Shown: positions 7,795 through 14,785 of the stretch, in pieces | Position numbering within the stretch: the first letter of the stretch is position 1 | How the letters are laid out: each line of letters opens with the position of its first letter | Assembly (NCBI GenBank): GCA_964505325.1 | Contig: CAZDHT010000087.1 | Location: 1 to 17,468, forward strand | From: CAZDHT01 sp964505325 | GTDB taxonomy: Bacteria > Planctomycetota > PUPC01 | Length of the DNA stretch: 17,468 bases | Direction of reading: 5' to 3' | The notes under the pieces: generated by a model | Databases searched by the model: none | What the model was told of the DNA's origin: nothing | Seen by the model: the letters and a program-made list of their open reading frames with translations, nothing else | Made by a program: the position numbers and the translations under genes

Positions 7795-8828
7795 TCCTCA
7801 TCTTCTCCAGCCGCCGATACCGCCTCGGCCATCTCCTCCGCGACCTGCTCCATGTCGGTGGCGATGCGGAGCAGCTTGCCTCGGAAGTAATAGAAGCAGG
7901 CCATCGCCGGGATCCCGATGACCAGGCCGGCGACGGTGGTGATCATCGCCTTGTTGATCCCCCCGGCGAGCTGCATGTACTGGGCGCGCGGATCGCCGAT
8001 CTTGAAGCCCTCGAACGCAACCATCATCCCGAGGACCGTCCCCAGCAGCCCCAGCATGGGCGAGATGACGCCGATGTTCGACAGATAGCTGATCTTCTGA
8101 AGCAGATGAGACGCCTCGCGGGAGCCGGCGGCCTGCGCGGCCTCGCGGACCTTCTGCGGCGGTTCACCCGCCTTGCGGAGCGCGGCGATGGCCACCCGGC
8201 CGAACCCGCACCCGTCCTTCTGGCACGAGTCAATCGCCTGCTGCACCTCGCCCCGCGAGATGTGCCCGCTCAGCTTGTCCAGAAAACCCCGCGGCATAAT
8301 CTGGCCCGGCCGGACCACCAGCGCACAGTGAATGGCCCAGGCAACCCCCAGAACCGAGAGGATGACCAGCAGCAGCATGATCACGCCGCCCTGCTTCAGC
8401 AGCAGCCACAACTTCTGAGCTTGCGCCTTGATCCGGTATTTCCTGGCCAGCCAGATCTTGCCGTCGTCGTAGCACAGGCCCTCCGCCAGCACGGCTCTCT
8501 GCCCGTCGCCGTTCCGGAACTCCACGTCCACGGCGCCGGCGCCTGGGGACCTGGGGACGATCGCCGTCACTTTCGTACTCGACAGCACCGTCACGTTGGA
8601 ACATTCCTTGCCCCCGACCAGCACCACGACCTTCGCGTCTTCCCCGGTGTCGAAGTTGGAGCCGATCAGGGTGATCTTCGCGCTGCCCGCCACGGGTGCG
8701 GTATTCGGGTCAATTCTGTCCAGCGAGGGCGGCAGGCCCGGTGTGTTCTCCTGGGCCAGGACGAGGGCCGGCGATGCTGGAAAAGCAACGCAAGCGGCGA
8801 GCAGCAGGCGCGGCAATGAGAGGCGCAT
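7791..8828 (-). CDS. MotA/TolQ/ExbB-family proton channel with N-terminal signal peptide and IPT/TIG domain (locus A)
   Basis: The protein has 345 residues. A signal peptide (1-25, ...ALVLA) is followed by an IPT/TIG immunoglobulin-like domain at about 34-121, with SLDRIDPNTAPVAGSAKITL, GSNF, VTAIVP and GAVDVEFRNG. The ExbB core comes next: TM1 at about 146-166, a cytoplasmic helical region, TM2 with ISPMLGLLGTVLGMMVAF (255-272) and TM3 with MITTVAGLVIGIPAM (295-309). T263 and T297/T298 match the polar channel residues of ExbB. ExbB has a periplasmic N-terminus, so the TIG domain would face the periplasm, as the signal peptide also implies. The usual family length is about 220-250, and the extra ~100 residues are the TIG part. 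It is the first gene of locus A, about 50 bases below a strong promoter. Confidence 0.94.
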   Translation of the reverse strand: MRLSLPRLLLAACVAFPASPALVLAQENTPGLPPSLDRIDPNTAPVAGSAKITLIGSNFDTGEDAKVVVLVGGKECSNVTVLSSTKVTAIVPRSPGAGAVDVEFRNGDGQRAVLAEGLCYDDGKIWLARKYRIKAQAQKLWLLLKQGGVIMLLLVILSVLGVAWAIHCALVVRPGQIMPRGFLDKLSGHISRGEVQQAIDSCQKDGCGFGRVAIAALRKAGEPPQKVREAAQAAGSREASHLLQKISYLSNIGVISPMLGLLGTVLGMMVAFEGFKIGDPRAQYMQLAGGINKAMITTVAGLVIGIPAMACFYYFRGKLLRIATDMEQVAEEMAEAVSAAGEDEE

Positions 8829-8884
8829 GGCAACTTACCGACGAGACGGGGCCGGCGAACACAAGAGCTGGTCGAAGCGCTCGG

Positions 8885-8914
8885 ATTATAGCAACTGGCA
8901 TCCGCGCGAGTCAA
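8885..8914 (-). promoter_or_regulatory. Predicted sigma70-type promoter for locus A
   Basis: On the minus strand a TTGACT -35 box (8909-8914) and a perfect TATAAT -10 box (8885-8890) are separated by 18 bases. Transcription would start near 8877-8879, leaving a leader of about 50 bases before the TIG-ExbB ATG at 8828. This is the best promoter match noticed in the window, and the only clear one ahead of the seven-gene run. Confidence 0.75.
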
Positions 8915-8951
8915 GCGATATTGGATGAGCCGAGCCAATGCGCTGTCCGTG

Positions 8952-8996
8952 GCGAGGGCATCCTGCCCTCGCGTGTCGCGGCCATCTTGGCCGCGA
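8952..8996. repeat. Two tandem perfect hairpins (REP-like intergenic palindromes)
   Basis: The first hairpin pairs GCGAGGGCA (8952-8960) with TGCCCTCGC (8964-8972) around a TCC loop. Three bases later the second pairs TCGCGGCCA (8976-8984) with TGGCCGCGA (8988-8996) around TCT. Both stems are 9 bp with no mismatch, and both have a similar centre (CATCCTG and CATCTTG). They lie in the 283-bp gap between the metalloprotease-RCC1 stop codon and the locus A promoter. No T-run follows on either strand, so a simple intrinsic terminator is unlikely. A dispersed palindromic repeat is the better guess. No second copy was noticed in the window. Confidence 0.65.
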
Positions 8997-9111
8997 TGAG
9001 GTCGTTTTCGAGGCCGAAACGCCTTCGAGACACTGCGGAACCAGAACGCAAATGGCTCAGGTCACGTCGCGCCATGCCGGCGGGCGGACGAGCGCTCAGT
9101 GGCGGCGGCTT

Positions 9112-12102
9112 CTATCGCGTGAACAGCCGGAAGGGTTCCAGCACGAAGGCGTCCTCGGTTTCCCGCTGGGATTTCTCTGCGATACGACGGAAGGTTTGCA
9201 CCTGGACGGGCTTCGTGCGGTTCTGGAACGCGCCGTCGCCGAGCGCATGGCTTGTGCGACTCCCCCAGGCCCAGACCGTGCCGTCGCTGCGCACGGCGAA
9301 CGATTGGCTCGAGCCTGCGGCGATGGCGATCACGTCGGTCAAGTCCGCGACTTTCGCCACCCGCCAACGGTCGGTGGTCGTCCCGTCGCCGAGCTGACCA
9401 CCGTGATTATTTCCCCAAGCCCACACGGTTCCGTCGCGATCGAGCGCCAGCAGGTGGCCACTGTCGGCTGCAATAGCAACGATGTTCGCCAGCCCCGACA
9501 CCCGCTGGGGTGTCGTGATTACCTGCCGCCGCCGCCAGTTGTCTAGTCGTCTGCGCACTCCCCATTCCCACACTGTGCCGTCTTCGCAGAGGGCTATCGG
9601 GTACTGGGAGCCCCGTACGGCCACCGCGACGGCCTTGCGATCTTTGCGGCCCACGCCCCGGACCCGCACTGGGGTGTGGCGGTCCTTCGTCGTGCCGTCG
9701 CCGACCTGTCCCGAATCGTTCTGCCCCCAGGCCCACACGGAACCTGCGGAGTCGATCGCGAGGGCAAGGTTGATGCCCATTGCGATCGCGTTCACGCCGG
9801 CCAAGCCCCGGATCCGCACGGGAGACCGCCGGTTCTCCGTGGTGCCGTCACCGAGACAGCCGTGCGCGTTTGAGCCCCACGCCCACAACTCTCCGTTTCT
9901 TCGCAGGGCGAGGTTGCTGCTGCCGCCGGCCGCCACAATGGCGACACCTGCCAGCCCCGCCACCTGGTTCAGCGTTGTCGTCTTCCGCGTTCTGATCACG
10001 GACTTGTCGTCGCCGATGCCCAGTGCGCCGGCGTAGTTGTTGCCCCATGTCCACACCGTCCCGTCGATGCGCACGGCGACCGAGTGCTGTCCGCCGACGG
10101 CGACAAAGGTCACGCCATCCAGGCCCACAGTCTGAATCGGCGTCCTCTGAACCAGTCGCCATTCTGCGTGCGACTTGGCGCCGCGCGTGTCGGCGTTTAG
10201 GTTTCCGCGGGGTTTTCCGCTGCCCCAGGTCCACACGGTCCCGTCGGTTCGCCATGCGGTTGCGCGAGAGCCTCCTGCCGCGATAAGTTGGAGCGGCCAG
10301 TTGCCCGCTCCGCCACCCGCGGGTTTCCACGTCGGGTCCTGCGGGTCGATGAAGTCCACTTCCATGTTGTCATGCACCATAAGAACCAACCGGTCCCACT
10401 TGTCCTGCGGCGGCAGCACGACGAAGGCCTTCAGTACATCGTCCGACCAGGTTCCTTTCAACGGCTGGTCTGTGGAATGCATCTTTGTCGTCAGCTTGCC
10501 GCCCAGCCCGTACGCGATGTTGTAGAACAGATACAACCGGTCCTCTTTGTCGCTCTCTTTCACGGTTACGAGGACAAAGCTCGTGCCGCTCACATTGCCC
10601 AGCGGCCGGACTCCGAGGATCTCCGGTTTGTTCTCCGGCCGCAGTGTGTGGCGGATGCTGCGGTTGTGCAGGATCGCCTTCAGCCCATGCACCAACTCCT
10701 TATCGTCGCCGTACTCCTTGAGCCAGAACGTCCAGAAGCTGTCGCGGTTGATTTTCATCTCGTCTTCGTCGTTTAGCGCTTCCGGCTGTTTCTTGACCAT
10801 CTTCCAGATGCGTTCGAGGTCCGGGTCGTGCAGCCGTTCGTACCATTCGAGTTCGCCGGGCCAGCCGGCGGGCTTCTTGTCCTGTTCGGCCTTGGGCATG
10901 TATTCCCAGGAGGGCGAGTCATAGACGTCCCAGAGCACGGCGGCGACCTCGATTTCGTTCCAGTCGCGGCGGCCCTTGATGCCGTCGCGCCACCCAAGGT
11001 CGCCGGGCACGTCGTCGCAGGGCGGATCGGCCATGCCGGCCGGGACCGGATACCACACGTGCTCGAGATTTTTCCCGTTCAGGCGCTTGGCGGCGGAGAC
11101 CGGTTGGCCGGTCATTGTCGGGATCTTCAACACGGCGGCGGGGAGGAATTGGGCCCAGCCCTCGCGCCAGCCCATCTCGCCGCTGGAGCAACTTCTTGAA
11201 TTGTGCTCGCTGCTCATCCACGGATGCGTCTTTGGCAGCGTCCAATAGACGTCGTGCATGAGCTTGTGGCTGAACTCGTGCAACGTGGTGCAGCGCAAGT
11301 CGCGCCATTGGTACCACCTCTCATCCTTCGTCTTCTTTTCGTCGAACAGCTTCCTGGAACACATGTCGATCCACCCCTTGCCCTGGCAGATCTTCGGTAT
11401 GCCGACGGGGCTCTGCGTGTCCCGGTAGGCGGCCTTGTCCTCCGGGTAAAAGATGCTCGTGCCTCGCGCCAGCTCTTCCTGGTTGGCGGCCTTGTCGCGG
11501 AGGAACCGGTACTCATCGAGGCACACCTGGCACAGGAAGATGGCAGCCACGGTGCGGCGGCCGTTGTCGTCGTAGTCCCAGCTCGCAATCGGCAGGGCGT
11601 ATCGCCCGTTCATCACGCCCTCGTCAAAGGTCTTGTCCGGCCCGTGCACGTAGACGTTGATCGTCACCGTGTTGCCATCGTTCACCTTCACCGCGCGCGT
11701 CTGCCCATTGTAAGGATAGAGGCGCACCGCGCCCTTGTACGCCGAGACGGTGTTCTCCACGTCTACGGCCCACTTCTTCTTGAACGCGTCCAGCAGAACG
11801 CGGGCGCGGACCTCGATGTTGATCTTCAGCGACTTGAAGTCGGGCCGGTACGCCTTCTGTTTGAACGTGACCTCGTACTTGCCGTCGGCATCCGTGTACG
11901 TGTCGATATCTCCCACCAACTTCTGGTCGTTCTCGACCTGAATCTGGAGGTATTTGGCCGGCACGTAGCCCCCGGTCGTACCGTCGGCGTTCTCCTGGTC
12001 GCCGTTCCAGTAGCGGACCGTCCCGTTCACCGTGATGTTGGCCGACGCGGGGGAAGCGGCCAGAACCGCCAGGCAGAACACCAAGATCTCAATGCGCTTC
12101 AC
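9112..12102 (-). CDS. Secreted zinc metalloprotease (HExxH) with C-terminal seven-repeat RCC1 propeller
   Basis: The protein has 996 residues from GTG 12102, preceded by AAAGGAG; an upstream in-frame ATG at 12195 lacks such a site and lies over the promoter. The signal peptide is ~1-21 (LAVLAASPASA). Residues ~22-85 look like a carboxypeptidase-regulatory-type beta sandwich (TDADGKYEVTF). The protease signature is HEFSH at 275-279, with H275 and H279 as ligands and E276 as catalytic base. GWREGWAQF at 311-319 supplies E314 as the likely third zinc ligand (gluzincin-like). Ten or more cysteines occur before ~residue 365. From ~604 to ~970 there are seven RCC1 repeats of the form 'AxGxxxxxALxxDGTVWAWG...LGDGTT', enough for a closed seven-bladed propeller. 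It would be exported; substrate unknown. It has its own promoter and is flanked by, not joined to, the motor loci. Confidence 0.92.
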   Translation of the reverse strand: MKRIEILVFCLAVLAASPASANITVNGTVRYWNGDQENADGTTGGYVPAKYLQIQVENDQKLVGDIDTYTDADGKYEVTFKQKAYRPDFKSLKINIEVRARVLLDAFKKKWAVDVENTVSAYKGAVRLYPYNGQTRAVKVNDGNTVTINVYVHGPDKTFDEGVMNGRYALPIASWDYDDNGRRTVAAIFLCQVCLDEYRFLRDKAANQEELARGTSIFYPEDKAAYRDTQSPVGIPKICQGKGWIDMCSRKLFDEKKTKDERWYQWRDLRCTTLHEFSHKLMHDVYWTLPKTHPWMSSEHNSRSCSSGEMGWREGWAQFLPAAVLKIPTMTGQPVSAAKRLNGKNLEHVWYPVPAGMADPPCDDVPGDLGWRDGIKGRRDWNEIEVAAVLWDVYDSPSWEYMPKAEQDKKPAGWPGELEWYERLHDPDLERIWKMVKKQPEALNDEDEMKINRDSFWTFWLKEYGDDKELVHGLKAILHNRSIRHTLRPENKPEILGVRPLGNVSGTSFVLVTVKESDKEDRLYLFYNIAYGLGGKLTTKMHSTDQPLKGTWSDDVLKAFVVLPPQDKWDRLVLMVHDNMEVDFIDPQDPTWKPAGGGAGNWPLQLIAAGGSRATAWRTDGTVWTWGSGKPRGNLNADTRGAKSHAEWRLVQRTPIQTVGLDGVTFVAVGGQHSVAVRIDGTVWTWGNNYAGALGIGDDKSVIRTRKTTTLNQVAGLAGVAIVAAGGSSNLALRRNGELWAWGSNAHGCLGDGTTENRRSPVRIRGLAGVNAIAMGINLALAIDSAGSVWAWGQNDSGQVGDGTTKDRHTPVRVRGVGRKDRKAVAVAVRGSQYPIALCEDGTVWEWGVRRRLDNWRRRQVITTPQRVSGLANIVAIAADSGHLLALDRDGTVWAWGNNHGGQLGDGTTTDRWRVAKVADLTDVIAIAAGSSQSFAVRSDGTVWAWGSRTSHALGDGAFQNRTKPVQVQTFRRIAEKSQRETEDAFVLEPFRLFTR

Positions 12103-12180
12103 GGCGTGCTCCTTTCGATTCGACGGGCGAGAATGCCTGAACACATCACGACCGTTTCTTGCGAGAACTCCCTCCTCGCA

Positions 12181-12209
12181 ATGATAGCGGGTCATGTGTC
12201 GCCGGTCAA
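12181..12209 (-). promoter_or_regulatory. Predicted sigma70-type promoter for the metalloprotease-RCC1 gene
   Basis: On the minus strand a TTGACC -35 box (12204-12209) and a TATCAT -10 box (12181-12186) are separated by 17 bases. Transcription would start near 12174, giving a leader of about 70 bases before the GTG at 12102. The AAAGGAG ribosome site lies within that leader. Confidence 0.65.
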
Positions 12210-12235
12210 CAGCGCGAAAAAAGGAGGCATTTGCG

Positions 12236-12388
12236 ATGCGGACATTTCAGCGACTCAGCGACGCGGCCGGACGCCCGGACCACCGCGCTCAGCGGTTCTT
12301 CTTCGCACGCATGCCGCTTAATGACTGGCCCCTGCGGAGCCGGGGGCGATTTCGCCGATTCCCCACAATCGGAGCATCAACTCGATGA
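12236..12388 (+). CDS. Possible small basic protein (50 residues), doubtful
   Basis: This ORF starts at an ATG eight bases after a strong ribosome site (AAAAAAGGAGG, ending at 12227). The product is very arginine-rich (MRTFQRLSDAAGRPDHRAQR at the start, then FFFARMPLND and RGRFRRFP). It has no cysteine pairs, membrane segment or recognised domain. Third-position GC looks lower than in neighbouring genes. It is divergent from the metalloprotease gene and upstream of the zinc-finger gene. The ribosome site is the only real support, and the ORF may be chance. I do not recognise it. Confidence 0.25.
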   Translation: MRTFQRLSDAAGRPDHRAQRFFFARMPLNDWPLRSRGRFRRFPTIGASTR

Positions 12389-12584
12389 GCAGCCGCAAGG
12401 ATGGCTCCGGCCGCTAACCCGGCGCCCCGTTGGACGGGATTTGCATTCAAGTTTTCGGCCGGGGTAGTCGATACATACAACATACGCTACTGGGAACGGA
12501 GGGAATGAGAGCGGGTCTTTATCAGCCGGCCCGGCGGGTTCGGCCGCGTGGGTCTCGGCGGGACGTCTGGAAGGAGAGGGTAGA

Positions 12585-12941
12585 ATGATCTGCCAGCGCG
12601 AGGGTTGCAGCAGAGTCGTACCTCCCGGTCGAAGGAAATACTGCTCGGTGGAGTGCAGCAAGATCGTGAATCGGCGAAGCGCGGCGGAGCGGTCTCGATT
12701 GCGAGCCCAGGTCTATCGCCGGGAACGAATGGTCAAGTACGCTCCGCGGACCTGCCTTGCCTGCGGTTCGAGTTTCCTGTCTGAAGGGCCTTGGAACCGC
12801 ATCTGTCTCGCCTGCAGTGAACGCAACGACGCCTATTCCTACGCCCGGGCCCGAGGCAACGCGCTGAGCTCGCCTGATTCGGACGACCAGATCCTGAGCA
12901 AGAGAGAGCTTGAGTTGGAGGAGGCCCAACCGCCTCTCTGA
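12585..12941 (+). CDS. Small protein with two four-cysteine zinc-binding sites
   Basis: The protein has 118 residues, from an ATG seven bases after AAGGAGAGG. The first cluster is C3, C8, C20, C24 (GRRKYCSVECSKIVNRR), like short treble-clef fingers of the 'RRxYCSxxC' kind. The second is C57, C60, C74, C77 (TCLACGSSFLSEGPWNRICL), a four-cysteine finger with 'F-S-x-G-x-x-N-R' between the pairs. A basic linker (about 30-52) joins them, and the C-terminus is acidic and charged (SKRELELEEA). Such spacing suits structural zinc binding and possibly nucleic-acid or protein contact, but no enzyme or named regulator is recognised. It is the only confident plus-strand gene in the window, divergent from the metalloprotease gene and convergent with locus B. 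The product looks cytoplasmic. Confidence 0.85.
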   Translation: MICQREGCSRVVPPGRRKYCSVECSKIVNRRSAAERSRLRAQVYRRERMVKYAPRTCLACGSSFLSEGPWNRICLACSERNDAYSYARARGNALSSPDSDDQILSKRELELEEAQPPL

Positions 12942-12965
12942 TCCAACCGGGCGAGAACTTCGCTG

Positions 12966-12992
12966 CGGCCCGCGCTTTTTCGGCGCGGGCCG
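12966..12992. terminator. Hairpin between convergent genes, possible bidirectional terminator
   Basis: A perfect 10-bp stem pairs CGGCCCGCGC (12966-12975) with GCGCGGGCCG (12983-12992) around the loop TTTTTCG. It starts 24 bases after the zinc-finger stop codon, and its outer edge abuts the stop codon of the YdjY gene at 12994. It is very stable and symmetrically placed. No T-tract follows the stem on either strand, so termination may need Rho or rely on stem stability. Placement is the main support. Confidence 0.6.
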
Positions 12993-12993
12993 T

Positions 12994-14226
12994 TCACTTC
13001 CCCTGCTTGGCAGGCGGCCCCGTTGCGAACCAGACGATGCGCACGACCGCGCCCTTCGCCCCTTGGCAAGCACGGACCGCCCGGACGACGCTCTTCAGGC
13101 TTGCCCCCTTCGCCACCTTTACCTCCACCCCAGAGCGCCTGGGCGGCTTGACCAGGCTCTGGATGACCACCTTCGCCTCATCGTCGGACAGGGTCTTCCC
13201 TCTGACGCCGATCCCGCTCTTGTCGACCGCCACGGTTATGGCGTCCGTGACGTCGGCCCGGACCCGTTCCATCTGCACTGACTCGATCTGGATGCCGGCC
13301 GCGTCGATCGCCGCGAACGCGCCGGCGATAGCCTGCGGCGGCGCGCCGTGATCCACGGTGACCCGGCACGAATCCTTGGGCGCCTGCTTTGCGGTCTTTT
13401 CGAGCGCCTTGCCGGCGTCCTCGGGCTCCACGTTGTTGATCAGTGTCCGTCCGCCTTTGGTGACATCCACGTGAAATATCGTGCCGCCGGCGGCGTTCTT
13501 TGTCGGCTTGACCTTCAACGGCGGGGCAGGCTCCAAGATGACCGTGCACGGGGTGCCGCGCTTGGGCACGAGCTGCTTGGTGACGACGTAGGCTTCGTCG
13601 TTGGCGCCGAGGGCGAGGGGGAGGTCAAGCACCGCGAACGGATCCCAGTAGACGGTGATGATGGACTTCTCCACGTTCGCCCAGTAAATCTTCTTGCCCG
13701 TATCCGGATCCTTGTGGATCTTGCTCCCCACGAACACCCACGGCGTCCGCAGCATGGTGCGTTTGTCGATCGCGTTCCAACAGAGATCTTCAGCGCGGTG
13801 CACTTCCTCCACCTTGCCCACCCGCCACTTCACTTTCACGGTCACGGGGCTTCCGGTGGGCCGACGGTCGGGGTCACCCTGGAACCGTGGGCCGGTCCCG
13901 GGCTTGCCCGGCTTGAGCCTCATCATCAGCAGGCAGAAGTGCAGCATCTCGGGGTTCACGTCAAGTGAAATGACGGACTCGTATTCCTTCCCACCCTTGG
14001 CGCAGGCGAAGAGCTCGATGGGCCCTTCCTGCAGGCAGAACTTGCCGTCGATCTCTACGCGCTTGGATACCGGATAGAGCCGCGCTCCGCCCTTCTCGAT
14101 GACCTTCTCGCGCGGGGGGTCCGCAGCCAGGCAGGTTGCGGCAGACAACACGCCCAGAAGTACTGCCAAGGCTGCCGTTGCCGACGTTCGGCCGGCTCTC
14201 CGGGTGCGGTCTTGACGATGCCTCAT
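12994..14226 (-). CDS. Secreted YdjY-domain protein with two C-terminal ExbD-like periplasmic domains
   Basis: The protein has 410 residues from ATG 14226, eight bases after GGAGGA; an in-frame ATG at 14541 lies inside the ExbD gene and is rejected. The signal peptide is at about 13-34 (ALAVLLGVLSAATCLA). A YdjY-type domain spans about 43-233: GPIELFACAKGGKEYESVIS, then NPEMLHFCLLMMRLKPGKPG, with the typical long middle and closing strands. Residues 248-316 and 328-400 each follow the ExbD periplasmic pattern: a strand with 'DVTKGGRTLINN' or 'AVDKSGIGVRGK', a helix, a strand (CRVTVDHGAPPQ or VEVKVAKGAS), a helix and a last strand. Neither has the membrane helix or proton-site aspartate. It lies 19 bp after an ExbD gene, ends locus B, and may bind the motor's periplasmic face. 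The biochemical role of YdjY domains is unknown to me. Confidence 0.87.
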   Translation of the reverse strand: MRHRQDRTRRAGRTSATAALAVLLGVLSAATCLAADPPREKVIEKGGARLYPVSKRVEIDGKFCLQEGPIELFACAKGGKEYESVISLDVNPEMLHFCLLMMRLKPGKPGTGPRFQGDPDRRPTGSPVTVKVKWRVGKVEEVHRAEDLCWNAIDKRTMLRTPWVFVGSKIHKDPDTGKKIYWANVEKSIITVYWDPFAVLDLPLALGANDEAYVVTKQLVPKRGTPCTVILEPAPPLKVKPTKNAAGGTIFHVDVTKGGRTLINNVEPEDAGKALEKTAKQAPKDSCRVTVDHGAPPQAIAGAFAAIDAAGIQIESVQMERVRADVTDAITVAVDKSGIGVRGKTLSDDEAKVVIQSLVKPPRRSGVEVKVAKGASLKSVVRAVRACQGAKGAVVRIVWFATGPPAKQGK

Positions 14227-14245
14227 CGGACTATTCCTCCAGGGT

Positions 14246-14770
14246 TCATCCGCCCCCGGCCTTCTTTTCCGGCTCCGGCGCGTTGCGTTTGGACGCCGCG
14301 AAGTTGACCTTGTGAAACCCGATCTTTCGGCATAGGTCCAGGGTGGCGATGACCCACCGGTAGGCCAAGTGCGGCTCCGCCTCGATGATGACTGGGACCT
14401 TCTGGAGCATCGCCTTGTTCGTCCCGACGATGAGGTAGAGCTTGCGTTCGAGCCAGCGCATCGAGGTGCCGCTGTCCGTCTGGCTCCCCACCTCGGTGTC
14501 GTCGAGGCGAATGGCCGGAGGGACGTTCGGGTTCCTCTCACCGGACTGCGACACCATGAGCGTGACGCGTATCTCCCGGACGTCGATCACCTCGCTCTTT
14601 TTCGTGGGAGGGCCTTCGTCGCGGGGCAGGTAGGCCTCGAGCTCGCCCTCGGGCACGCGGAACTTGGTGCCGACAAGGAAGAAGATGAGGAGCTGAAACA
14701 CGACGTCGATCATCGGCGTCATCTTGAGCTCGGTGTCGGAGCTGGCAGCCATATCGGGCCCGAACTTCAT
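14246..14770 (-). CDS. ExbD/TolR-family protein, second of two in locus B
   Basis: The protein has 174 residues from an ATG eight bases after AGGAGTGA. The membrane helix has MTPMIDVVFQLLIFF, with D22 the conserved proton-site aspartate. The periplasmic domain is longer than usual. It contains an insertion of polar residues (about 75-105, including SGERNPNVPPAIRLDD) before the KVPVIIEAEPHLAYRWVIAT segment and the last strand (KIGFHKVNFAAS). The C-terminus is lysine/glycine-rich. It lies 15 bp after the preceding exbD and shares little beyond family residues with it, so the two are not a recent tandem copy. Together with ExbB they would form a motor with two kinds of ExbD subunit. Confidence 0.94.
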   Translation of the reverse strand: MKFGPDMAASSDTELKMTPMIDVVFQLLIFFLVGTKFRVPEGELEAYLPRDEGPPTKKSEVIDVREIRVTLMVSQSGERNPNVPPAIRLDDTEVGSQTDSGTSMRWLERKLYLIVGTNKAMLQKVPVIIEAEPHLAYRWVIATLDLCRKIGFHKVNFAASKRNAPEPEKKAGGG

Positions 14771-14785
14771 TTTGGGTTCACTCCT

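Larger units (their letters stand above)
12103..12584. other. Divergent intergenic region between metalloprotease and zinc-finger genes
   Basis: This 482-bp gap lies between two divergent genes. It contains the minus-strand promoter at 12181-12209 for the metalloprotease-RCC1 gene. It also holds one short plus-strand ORF with a good ribosome site (12236-12388), and an AT-richer patch at about 12437-12490 (TTTGCATTCAAGTTTTC and GATACATACAACATAC) where the zinc-finger promoter may lie, although I cannot fix the boxes. Other ORFs crossing the gap lack ribosome sites and protein-like composition. Confidence 0.5.

Noticed and set aside
8952..8996. Intrinsic terminator for the metalloprotease-RCC1 gene
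   Set aside because: The hairpins are stable but have no T-run on either strand, so they are described as REP-like repeats instead.
9407..12195. Several plus- and minus-strand frames overlapping the metalloprotease-RCC1 gene
   Set aside because: They are shadows. Only the minus frame ending at 9112 shows the HExxH site and the regular RCC1 repeats.
12103..12195. Upstream extension of the metalloprotease gene to ATG 12195
   Set aside because: It would put the coding start upstream of the predicted -10 box and bury the signal peptide. GTG 12102 has AAAGGAG and a proper signal peptide.
12430..12490. Promoter for the zinc-finger gene
   Set aside because: Candidate boxes (TTGGAC, TTGCAT, TACATA, TACAAC) do not combine with a 16-18 base spacing into a convincing match.
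14227..14541. Upstream extension of the YdjY gene to ATG 14541
   Set aside because: It lies wholly within the preceding exbD in another frame and has an Arg/Ser-rich shadow composition. ATG 14226 has GGAGGA and a signal peptide.
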